Made by a program: the position numbers and the translations under genes. 5,236 bases of DNA from CAIUVD01 sp044338255. Lineage in GTDB: Bacteria; Planctomycetota; UBA11346. Of the stretch, positions 1 through 5,236 are shown piece after piece. The first letter of the stretch is position 1; the number at the start of each line of letters is the position of its first letter. The stretch covers positions 1 to 5,236 of the forward strand of contig JBIILZ010000181.1 in assembly GCA_044338255.1 (NCBI GenBank), in the 5' to 3' direction. The notes below the pieces were generated by a model. The model did not search any database. It worked only from the letters and a program-made list of their open reading frames with translations, and was not told the origin of the DNA.

Positions 1-138
1 CTGGTATGCGGAAGCAAATCACCCAGGGCCATGTCCAACACCCGTTTCTTCAACCCGCGGCGCAATCGCGCCTGGAGCGGGATCGGCATCGATCGCGCCG
101 CGGCTCGAAGCAACGCAATGCATTTTCCGGTGGAATAA
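1..138 (+). CDS. 3' end of an unrecognised gene (partial)
   Basis: Frame 1 is open from the window edge to a TAA at 136-138 and gives the last 45 residues of a protein whose start lies outside the window. The tail is basic, with several Arg residues, and ends in MHFPVE. About 32 of 45 codons end in G or C, more than in the competing frame 3 over the same bases, which favours frame 1 as the coding frame. The stop codon lies inside the left arm of a strong terminator hairpin, as expected for the last gene of a transcript. I do not recognise the family, and 45 residues show no motif I can name. Without the upstream sequence the coding call remains tentative. Confidence 0.5.
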   Translation: MVCGSKSPRAMSNTRFFNPRRNRAWSGIGIDRAAARSNAMHFPVE

Positions 139-163
139 GGCGTGCCGCTTGGCACGCCTTATT
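134..163 (+). terminator. Rho-independent terminator hairpin
   Basis: AATAAGGCGTGCC (134-146) and GGCACGCCTTATT (151-163) pair perfectly over 13 bp around a GCTT loop (147-150). The stem is GC-rich near the loop. The T-rich stretch TTATTTCATTCT (159-170) follows on the + strand, so it reads as a terminator for the gene ending at 138. On the minus strand the stem is followed by CCACCGG, so it would work less well in that direction. It ends 7 bases before the ATG of the next gene. That gene therefore needs its own promoter, readthrough, or a start further downstream. Confidence 0.85.
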
Positions 164-170
164 TCATTCT

Positions 171-1073
171 ATGACCGTCTTCCTACTTGCGTTCATCCTC
201 GGCCTGGTGCGCGCCGTTTTCCTCCTTCACGACCGTCAGCCGCAGGCTTGGCGATGGTGGCTGGGATGGGGCGTACCGTTGCTCGCCGGCGTGCTCATGG
301 TGGTGCAAGCCAGCTCCAATCCTGAAGTGCAGAAATTTGTCGGGCGCCTCGCCATGCCCCTCGGGCTGCTGTGGCTGGGACTCGCACTGGGTGTACTGGT
401 CGCGGCCCGTCGGCGCCGATGGCGGATGGCGGCGTTGCTGAGCGCCTGCTTCGTCCTCTTCACGGTCAGCTGTTCGTCGTGGGTCGGCGATGGCCTGATA
501 CGCCGCCTGGAGGCGAATATTCCGCACCCGCTGAACAGCGAGCTGCCGAACCTGCAAGCAGTGTTCGTCCTGGGCGGAAGCACCTCGCGGGGTCCGCATG
601 GCGATGCCTATGTCAATCATGCCGGCGATCGGGTGCTGTTGGCGGCAAGGCTCTTTCAACTCGGAAAGACCCCACTGCTGGTGGCATCGGGGTCGGGCTT
701 TCCGGGGATCGATGCCGACCGCGATCTGGCCCATGAAACCGCCAACATTTGGCGCGAACTCGGCATCCCCGCGACCGCCATCGTCGAGCTTCCCGGACCG
801 GTCAACACCCGCCAGGAGATCGAAGCCTATCAGGCCCTGAGCCGCGAACGCGGATGGACCAACGTCGCCATCATCAGCTCGGCTTGGCACCTGCCCCGGG
901 CCTTGAGGCTATGCCGGACAGCGGGCTTTCAGGCCCTGCCGATCGGCGCCGATTGGCGTAGCGAAGATGCGTCTTTCACCATCCACAACATCATGCCGAC
1001 CGGCTCTGGCGCGGCCACCGTGCAAGTCGCCTGCTGGGAGTGGCTGGGGATCCTGATCAATGGCTGGCGGTAG
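171..1073 (+). CDS. YdcF/ElyC/SanA-like membrane protein (DUF218)
   Basis: This 300-residue inner-membrane protein has hydrophobic N-terminal segments at about residues 3-19, 31-47, 60-79 and 86-101, with an RRRR cluster at 80-83. A DUF218 domain fills the rest, from about residue 129 to about 275. Family marks are VFVLGGS (131-137), the R154-to-G165 helix of type RxxxAxxLxxxG, ASG (172-174), HETANIW with E189, NTRQE (212-216), and SAWHLPRA close to the canonical S-x-x-H-x-x-RA. In characterised relatives such as E. coli ElyC and SanA the domain is linked to envelope or peptidoglycan homeostasis, but the biochemical reaction is not settled. The open frame extends back to base 6, but that part crosses the upstream stop and the terminator, so ATG 171 is chosen. 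An in-frame ATG at 297 would drop the first two hydrophobic segments and look more like shorter family members. The GC-ending codons from 171 to 297 favour the longer form. No Shine-Dalgarno sequence is visible at 171. The gene converges on the kinase gene with 15 bp between stops. Confidence 0.85.
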   Translation: MTVFLLAFILGLVRAVFLLHDRQPQAWRWWLGWGVPLLAGVLMVVQASSNPEVQKFVGRLAMPLGLLWLGLALGVLVAARRRRWRMAALLSACFVLFTVSCSSWVGDGLIRRLEANIPHPLNSELPNLQAVFVLGGSTSRGPHGDAYVNHAGDRVLLAARLFQLGKTPLLVASGSGFPGIDADRDLAHETANIWRELGIPATAIVELPGPVNTRQEIEAYQALSRERGWTNVAIISSAWHLPRALRLCRTAGFQALPIGADWRSEDASFTIHNIMPTGSGAATVQVACWEWLGILINGWR

Positions 1074-1088
1074 ACGCCGTGAGCCAGG

Positions 1089-2039
1089 TCACTTGGGATT
1101 GCGGCCGATATCCAAGGTTGCGCGCAGCGAGGCGGGAGTCTTGTACGTGCGCACGGTCTTCGCCCGCTGCACCGACGACTCGCGGAGCTTGTCGAGGTGC
1201 AGCTTGGCCGCGGCATGGACTTCGGTCGCCGCCGCCGGGCGGTCTTCGGGATCTTTCGCCAAGCAGCGGTCGATGATCGCCGCCACCGTCGGATGGATGT
1301 CGGGCAGGCGCGCCGCGATCGATGGCGGTGCCTGCTTGAGATTGGCCTGCAAGCGGCCGGACTGACGCGCCTCATTGAAGGGCGCCTTGCCGGTGAGGAG
1401 ATAGAACGCACACACTCCCAAGGCATAGACGTCGGTACGGAACGTCGGACGTTTGCCGAGGATGAGCTCGGGCGCGAGGTAGGTCGCCGTGCCGAAGATC
1501 ATCTTCGGCTGGGCCCGTGACAGCAGCTTTTCCAAGAGGCTGGTGCGCCGCGGAAAGCGCACGCTGCCGTAATCCAACAGCACCAGATGGCCGCCTGTGT
1601 GCAGCATGCAGTTTTCAAGCTTGATGTCGTTATGGATGATGTCGTGCTGATGCAGGAACGCGACGACCGAGCAGAGTTCGGCCAAGCATGACACCGCGGG
1701 ATAGGCCTGCGGTTGAGCCTGCAAGCTGGCGAGATTCTTTCCTGGCACCAAGTCCATCACGAACGCCGGCCGGCCATCGATCTCGCCCTGGCGCCGCACG
1801 ACCGGAATGGCGGGATGGGTCAGACTGCTGATGGTATCGTACTCTTCGAGGAAATTCTTGACCTGCTGCTTTTCGACCGCGCGCTCCGGACGCATCACCT
1901 TCACGGCGTACTGCTTGCCGGCATCGCGCCCGGTGTCATCGCGATGATCGGCACGGTAGACTTCGGCAATCCCCCCCGATCCGATCATTTCACGCAGGAT
2001 AAACGGGCCAAGATTAAGATTGGTGAGAACTTTCGCCAT
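1089..2039 (-). CDS. Soluble Hanks-type Ser/Thr protein kinase
   Basis: A 316-residue eukaryotic-like protein kinase that transfers ATP phosphate to Ser/Thr of unknown protein targets. The kinase domain runs from about residue 10 to 280. It has the Gly-rich loop IGSGGIAEVY (19-28), the ATP-anchoring Lys in YAVKV (K47), a helix-C Glu (E65 or E66), and the catalytic loop HNDIKLEN (D138, K140, N143). It also has the metal-binding DYG (156-158, in place of DFG), GTATYLAPE (183-191), TDVYALGV (D203) and DPEDRP (R267). All catalytic residues are present, so activity is expected. The usual HRD is HND, so it is a non-RD kinase. There is no transmembrane helix, PASTA, WD40 or other sensor domain; about 35 basic residues follow the domain. 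It is therefore probably cytoplasmic and takes its input through a partner. The start at 2039 leaves 34 bp after the cinA stop, which suggests one transcript. I see no clear ribosome binding site. Substrate and signal are unknown. Confidence 0.92.
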   Translation of the reverse strand: MAKVLTNLNLGPFILREMIGSGGIAEVYRADHRDDTGRDAGKQYAVKVMRPERAVEKQQVKNFLEEYDTISSLTHPAIPVVRRQGEIDGRPAFVMDLVPGKNLASLQAQPQAYPAVSCLAELCSVVAFLHQHDIIHNDIKLENCMLHTGGHLVLLDYGSVRFPRRTSLLEKLLSRAQPKMIFGTATYLAPELILGKRPTFRTDVYALGVCAFYLLTGKAPFNEARQSGRLQANLKQAPPSIAARLPDIHPTVAAIIDRCLAKDPEDRPAAATEVHAAAKLHLDKLRESSVQRAKTVRTYKTPASLRATLDIGRNPK

Positions 2040-2073
2040 TGAGACCGGTATGATTAGAAACCCCGCATAGAGG

Positions 2074-3327
2074 TCAACCGCTGAGCACGTTCGTGCGCAG
2101 ATAGTCCCAGGTGAGCTGCAGAGCGGCGCTCGCCGCGCGCATCTGGATGCGTTCTCGCGTGCCCTGTACGAAGGTCTTGCGAGTTATGCACCCGCGCGCC
2201 GTGGCCACCGCCAGCCACACCGTACCCACCGGCGCCTCGGCGGTTCCGCCGTCAGGACCAGCGAATCCTGTAGTTGCGATGCCGATGCTCGCCTGGCAAT
2301 GCTCGCGTACCCCGATCGCCATCGCCCGCGCACATTCCTCAGAGACTACTCCCTGATCGAGGATCGTCGCCGGTATCCCCAGGCGCGCGCGTTTCACTGC
2401 CGCATGGTAGGTGATCAAGGATTCACGTAAGACCTTCGAGGCGCCGGGTACGGCGGTCAGCAAGGCCGCGACATGGCCTCCGGTGCAGCTCTCGGCGGCG
2501 CTGATGGTGGCCTTACTCTTTTGCAAAGCCGCCACCAGCGACGGCGCCAGACCCGGCTCTGGTAAGAGGAATTCGCGCAGGCAGGCCCGCACCGCCCGAA
2601 CCCGCGCTGCCACCGCCCGGGCGCTACCCACGACGCGCACGGTGATGTGCCCAAGCTCGCTGACGGTGATGCCTACTTGTGGGTGTGGGGCGGTCTCGCT
2701 CAACAGCGTGCCGAGCCGCTGTTGAGCGGCAGATTCGCCGATTCCCGCAAACCATACTTCGCCGATGGTCGGCACCGTCAGCCCGGGAAAGCGCTTGCTC
2801 AGGCCGCTCGCGAAACGCGTCGCCATGGCTTTCATCTCGTGCGGAACGCCGGGGAAAACCGCCACTAACGACTTCTTGCCGGTTGGCAGCCGCAACCCCG
2901 CCACCATCCCCGGGGCCGTGCCTCGATCATTGGCTAAGGGTCTGGCGCCCTTCGGCAGCAGCGCTTGGCGACGATTGTTGGCGGGGATCTCGCGATCAGG
3001 GGCGAGGCGCCGATAGCGGGCGACGATCACCGCCCACGACGGCGGATGGTCGAGCAGGGGCACGCCCATGGCGGCGGCCAGGGCGTGCCGCGTGCGATCA
3101 TCATCAGTCGGCCCCAGACCACCGCTGACCAGGATCAGATCGGCATCCTCGGCGGCGTGACGCAAGGCGGCGACGATGGCCGCCTCGCCATCACCGAGCT
3201 GTTGGGCGCCGAGCACGCGGAAGCCGTGATCGGTGGCCAAGCGACACAGGAACGTGGCATTGGTATCGGTTACCCGTCCCAAGACCAATTCATCGCCAAT
3301 GGACAGGATGCGAACGGTTGGATGCAT
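2074..3327 (-). CDS. cinA: CinA: ADP-ribose pyrophosphatase / NMN deamidase
   Basis: A 417-residue, full-length, two-domain CinA. The N-terminal MoaB/MogA-fold (COG1058-type) domain, about residues 1-170, shows IGDELVLGRVTDTN (10-23), the hallmark SGGLGPTDDDRTR (68-80), the LLPKGARPLANDRGTAPG stretch (123-140) and FPGVPHEM (158-165). A linker region follows. The C-terminal PncC domain, about 262-415, shows AAESCTGG (277-284, conserved S280), ITYHAAVK (Y307 and K312 with the family spacing), GVVSEECARAM (326-336) and TTGFAGPDGGT (352-362). The family hydrolyses ADP-ribose with the N-terminal domain and converts nicotinamide mononucleotide to nicotinate mononucleotide plus ammonia with the C-terminal one, recycling NAD by-products in the cytoplasm. 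The competence-induced name comes from Gram-positive relatives and does not imply competence here. ATG 3327 puts the first conserved strand at residue 5, as expected; no Shine-Dalgarno sequence precedes it. It is probably first in a transcript with the kinase gene and diverges from the BamD-like gene. Confidence 0.95.
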   Translation of the reverse strand: MHPTVRILSIGDELVLGRVTDTNATFLCRLATDHGFRVLGAQQLGDGEAAIVAALRHAAEDADLILVSGGLGPTDDDRTRHALAAAMGVPLLDHPPSWAVIVARYRRLAPDREIPANNRRQALLPKGARPLANDRGTAPGMVAGLRLPTGKKSLVAVFPGVPHEMKAMATRFASGLSKRFPGLTVPTIGEVWFAGIGESAAQQRLGTLLSETAPHPQVGITVSELGHITVRVVGSARAVAARVRAVRACLREFLLPEPGLAPSLVAALQKSKATISAAESCTGGHVAALLTAVPGASKVLRESLITYHAAVKRARLGIPATILDQGVVSEECARAMAIGVREHCQASIGIATTGFAGPDGGTAEAPVGTVWLAVATARGCITRKTFVQGTRERIQMRAASAALQLTWDYLRTNVLSG

Positions 3328-3440
3328 ACGAGGTCGCGACCGGGAAAGGTGTGCAGCGGAGAATTCCAGCCTGTCGCCGCTGGCAAGGCTGTCGACCTTC
3401 GGTCTTTCCTCGCCGGGGTCAGCCGCACAATCCCCGCCTC
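3328..3440. promoter_or_regulatory. Divergent intergenic region, presumed two promoters
   Basis: These 113 bp separate the divergent starts of cinA (minus) and the BamD-like gene (plus), so promoters for both should lie here or just inside the genes. I could not find a convincing -35/-10 pair on either strand; the best minus-strand candidate, TTGCCA, has no good -10 partner. Small structures are visible: CAGCCT (3367-3372) with AGGCTG (3386-3391) as a 6-bp inverted repeat, the repeated CTGTCG (3371-3376 and 3389-3394), and GACC-TTC-GGTC (3394-3404). Any of these may be chance in GC-rich DNA. The regulatory role is inferred only from the gene layout. Confidence 0.4.
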
Positions 3441-4613
3441 ATGTCCTGCACCCGGTCCCTTATTCCGCTCGTTGGCTGGTCACTCGCCGTGCTGTTGGGC
3501 ACGGTCCTGATGCCGGCTCCCCTGTTACGGGCGGCTGATCCGACGACCCAATTCGCGGACGGTGGCGACGCCGATGAAAGCGAAGCGAAAGCCTGGGCGG
3601 AACTGCAATTGGAGGCCGCGGAATATCAACGACAGCGCTTTCACGCGCCGAAAAGCCAGTTCGATGACGCCGCTGCCAAACGCTATCTCGATCGAGCCCG
3701 CGAGCTGCTGACCACCGGCCACGAGATCCGGGCGCGTTGGTGGGCCGAGGATGCCTTCGATGAATTCCCCTATTCCAGCTTGGCCGGCGATGCCCTGCGC
3801 ATGGGCATGGAAGGGGCCGCCGTACACGGCAGCATCAACCAGGTCCGCGACAAACTTTCCCGACTGTGGCTGTTCATTCCCGATTATCCGGGCCTGGGCG
3901 AAGCCATGGACCGCGCGATGTCGGTGGCCGAAGACGTGCAGGATTTCTCGAAAGCAGTCAATCTCGATGCCGAAGAGCCGAGCGAGGTGATCCGCCTCGA
4001 TGGACGCAGCACGCAGAACGATACCGAAACCAACCGCCTGCTGCGCTTCCTCTCTCTGCATGGCGATCGCGAAACCATCGCCCCGCGCGCCACCCTCGGC
4101 CTGGCCCGCGGCCTGCTGCTGATCCGCAGCAAGGACGACATCTATGCCGCCCGCCGCGCCTATGAGAAGTTCCTCGAGGATTATCCCAACAACTACCTGA
4201 CCTTCACCGCCATCTGCGAATATGCGCTGAGCTATCTGGTGGCCTATCGCGGCGACGAGTACGACATCGGTTCGCTGCAGATGGCCAACGCTGTCATCGA
4301 TCAGGCGGAAATCGAGACCCGTGGCGATCCGCTGCGGGCCGCCACCGTGCAGGCCTATCGCAAGCGCATCCGCGTATGGTTGCAGGACCGTGATCTGGCA
4401 GTCGCACGCTGGTATCGCGCCCGCGGCACGCCCTGGCTGTTGTCCTGGCTCAAATCGCCACCCGGACTGCTCTCCTGGGAAGACGGCGCGCGCTACTTCT
4501 ATCGCGAAGTCATCAAACGCGACGCGACCAGTCCGGCCGGGCGCAATGCCGAGCGCGAACTCGCCGAAGTCGCCCAGGTACGACCTGACACTCTCGGCGC
4601 AGCGAAACCCTGA
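3441..4613 (+). CDS. BamD-like secreted TPR protein (outer-membrane assembly)
   Basis: A 390-residue exported protein made of TPR-like helical repeats. It begins with a signal peptide: R5, a hydrophobic core at about 7-29, and a likely Ala cleavage site at LLRAAD (28-33). BamD-type repeat signatures follow. These are FDEFPYSSLAGDAL (106-119), FIPDYP (145-150), YEKFLEDYPNNY (241-252) with AICEYALSYLVAYRGDEYDIG (257-277), and DRDLAVARWYRARG (316-329), which resembles the VAxFYxxRG motif of BamD. The last repeat-like stretch is ARYFYREVIKRDATSPAGRNAE (350-371). BamD is the TPR partner of BamA in folding outer-membrane beta-barrels. Differences from typical BamD (about 245 residues, lipoprotein) are the greater length, no lipobox (the only Cys near the N-terminus is C3), and an extra Trp/Leu-rich segment at about 330-349. 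The open frame reaches back to 3318, but that would overlap cinA and bury the signal peptide, so ATG 3441 is chosen. Its stop overlaps the start of the LptE-like gene. Another periplasmic TPR role is possible. Confidence 0.75.
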   Translation: MSCTRSLIPLVGWSLAVLLGTVLMPAPLLRAADPTTQFADGGDADESEAKAWAELQLEAAEYQRQRFHAPKSQFDDAAAKRYLDRARELLTTGHEIRARWWAEDAFDEFPYSSLAGDALRMGMEGAAVHGSINQVRDKLSRLWLFIPDYPGLGEAMDRAMSVAEDVQDFSKAVNLDAEEPSEVIRLDGRSTQNDTETNRLLRFLSLHGDRETIAPRATLGLARGLLLIRSKDDIYAARRAYEKFLEDYPNNYLTFTAICEYALSYLVAYRGDEYDIGSLQMANAVIDQAEIETRGDPLRAATVQAYRKRIRVWLQDRDLAVARWYRARGTPWLLSWLKSPPGLLSWEDGARYFYREVIKRDATSPAGRNAERELAEVAQVRPDTLGAAKP

Positions 4614-5122
4614 TGCGTGGGCCGTTTGCGCTCCTGGTGGTACTGGCGGTACTGGTGCTGCTGAGCGGCTGCTACCGCTTGGCCAATCCGCCTGAATTGG
4701 GCGAAGCCATCCGCGTCGAAGTCGTCGGCAACAATGGCCGCATGCCGCGCGCCCAGGGCTACGTCGTAGATGCCGTCAGCAACGCCCTGGTGACGCGCCT
4801 CGGCTGGCAGGTGCGCCCTACCGGCACCTCGCGTCTGCAGCTGACCCTGCGCGAAGAAACCATCAACGCCCCGGGCAAGGATACCCACGGCGTCACCAAC
4901 TCGTGGAACATCCGCATCAACGGCAGCGCCCTGCTGGTGGCCCGGGGCGGCTCGATGACCACCACGTTTACCGGTGTCGGCGATGCCACCGGCCTCAACT
5001 CCGCGCAAGGCGGCGAAGCCGCAGCGTTGCAAGCCGCCGCCAAAGCCGCCGCCAACGACCTCGTGGCCTGGCTCGATTCGAATGCCGGCGCGATCACTGC
5101 GGAGTTAAAGAAGACTCCTTGA
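4613..5122 (+). CDS. lptE: LptE-like lipopolysaccharide-assembly lipoprotein
   Basis: A 169-residue lipoprotein. The signal peptide is R2, a hydrophobic run 5-17, and the lipobox LSGC (17-20), so C20 is the lipidated residue. Tyr at +2, not Asp, fits outer-membrane sorting. The mature start YRLANPPELGEAIRVEVV, then a helix-like VVDAVSNALVTRLGWQV and a beta stretch SRLQLTLREETI, follows the usual LptE layout: a short Tyr-rich start, 'ppl...irvvev', a helix with AL...L, then strands. The C-terminal half has further strands and an Ala-rich helix (about 135-160). LptE is the plug and chaperone of the LptD barrel that delivers lipopolysaccharide to the outer leaflet. LptE proteins diverge strongly in sequence, so the lipoprotein call is firm and the LptE call moderate. 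TGATG joins it to the BamD-like gene, with stop 4611-4613 and start 4613-4615, so translational coupling is likely. The pairing supports a shared envelope-assembly role. Confidence 0.7.
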   Translation: MRGPFALLVVLAVLVLLSGCYRLANPPELGEAIRVEVVGNNGRMPRAQGYVVDAVSNALVTRLGWQVRPTGTSRLQLTLREETINAPGKDTHGVTNSWNIRINGSALLVARGGSMTTTFTGVGDATGLNSAQGGEAAALQAAAKAAANDLVAWLDSNAGAITAELKKTP

Positions 5123-5149
5123 TGAAATTGCTGAGAATCCCAGGAGTCT
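5112..5149. repeat. 8-bp inverted repeat over the lptE-like stop
   Basis: AGACTCCT (5112-5119) and AGGAGTCT (5142-5149) are perfect inverted copies with 22 bases between; GAT (5121-5123) and ATC (5137-5139) could extend the stem past mismatches. The left copy lies in the last codons of the lptE-like gene. No T-run follows on the + strand (GTCGGGAATAG), so it is a poor intrinsic terminator. The right copy could instead be the terminal repeat of a small mobile element extending rightward. Confidence 0.5.
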
Positions 5150-5236
5150 GTCGGGAATAGATGACCGAGGATGGCGAAGGGATCGTGCGGCAGATCCAAG
5201 GCGGCAAGGCGGGCGGATAGCGGGAGCTATCTGACC
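5140..5236. repeat. Possible palindromic/MITE-like element, cut by window edge
   Basis: No credible gene is seen here. At the right edge GATAGC (5216-5221) and GCTATC (5226-5231) pair around a GGGA loop. The stem continues outward to 5211/5236 through a G-T wobble and one mismatch, about 10 pairs in all. This would be the centre of a larger palindrome whose right arm lies outside the window. The left part begins with CAGGAGTCTGTCGGG (5141-5155), which has the look of an insertion-element terminal repeat. It runs through a GGCGG-rich stretch (5200-5216). The mobile-element reading is an inference from layout; no transposase or second end is visible. Confidence 0.4.

Noticed and set aside
6..170. 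Upstream extension of the DUF218 frame (55 codons)
   Set aside because: It would read through the terminator hairpin and the better-supported upstream frame. Its translation is Arg/Gln-rich and unlike family N-termini.
183..890. 235-codon open frame on the minus strand
   Set aside because: It lies wholly antisense to the DUF218 gene, has a low-complexity Gln/Arg/Gly-rich translation, and shows no recognisable domain. Long antisense frames are common in GC-rich genes.
2703..2728. CAACAG/CTGTTG inverted repeat within cinA
   Set aside because: It lies in well-conserved coding sequence and is short enough to be chance.
3394..3410. GACC-TTC-GGTC followed by TTTCC as a terminator
   Set aside because: A 4-bp stem and three Ts are too weak, and there is no upstream + strand gene for it to terminate.
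3318..3440. Upstream extension of the BamD-like frame (41 codons)
   Set aside because: It would overlap the cinA start on the other strand and place the signal peptide inside the protein. ATG 3441 gives a normal exported N-terminus.
2965..3510. 181-codon + strand open frame
   Set aside because: It is antisense to the conserved CinA N-terminal domain and runs into the divergent intergenic region and the signal-peptide region of the BamD-like gene. Its translation has no domain.
3525..4061. 178-codon minus-strand open frame
   Set aside because: It is antisense to the BamD-like gene, whose frame carries the signal peptide and TPR motifs.
4499..5032. 177-codon minus-strand open frame
   Set aside because: It is antisense across the BamD-like/LptE-like junction; the + strand frames carry the lipobox and coupled start.
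4759..5199. 146-codon minus-strand open frame beginning MDLPHDPFAILG
   Set aside because: It starts in the repeat-like right end and then runs antisense through the lptE-like gene. The coding look of its first residues is more simply the repeat sequence itself.

Overview
This is a GC-rich window from a Gram-negative (diderm) bacterium. It holds five complete protein genes, the 3' end of a sixth, one strong terminator, and a repeat-like, gene-free right end. The diderm call rests on a BamD-like TPR protein encoded directly before an LptE-like lipoprotein, both parts of outer-membrane assembly. None of the five starts has a convincing Shine-Dalgarno sequence. With the Hanks-type kinase and the odd BamD-like protein, this suggests the Planctomycetes-Verrucomicrobia-Chlamydiae group, perhaps Verrucomicrobiota. 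That placement is an inference and is weak.

Layout. Positions 1-138 hold the last 45 codons of an unrecognised + strand gene. A perfect 13-bp hairpin terminator (134-163) overlaps its stop codon. Positions 171-1073 (+) encode a multi-spanning membrane protein with a YdcF/ElyC/SanA-type DUF218 domain. It converges, with only 15 bp between, on a minus-strand pair: cinA (2074-3327) and, 34 bp downstream of it, a soluble Ser/Thr protein kinase (1089-2039). A 113-bp divergent intergenic region (3328-3440) separates cinA from a + strand pair: a BamD-like secreted TPR protein (3441-4613) and an LptE-like lipoprotein (4613-5122), joined by a TGATG stop/start overlap.

The last ~114 bases carry no convincing gene. 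They hold an 8-bp inverted repeat (AGACTCCT/AGGAGTCT) that starts inside the lptE-like gene, and the centre of a palindrome cut off by the window edge. This looks like the end of a small mobile or palindromic repeat, possibly inserted at the start of a third gene of the operon.

Functionally, three genes concern the cell envelope: the DUF218 protein, the BamD-like protein and the LptE-like lipoprotein. The cinA-kinase pair joins pyridine-nucleotide salvage to a signalling kinase with no visible sensor. I see no defence system, CRISPR array, tRNA, rRNA or transposase gene. The window is mostly housekeeping, and the least explained part is its right end.
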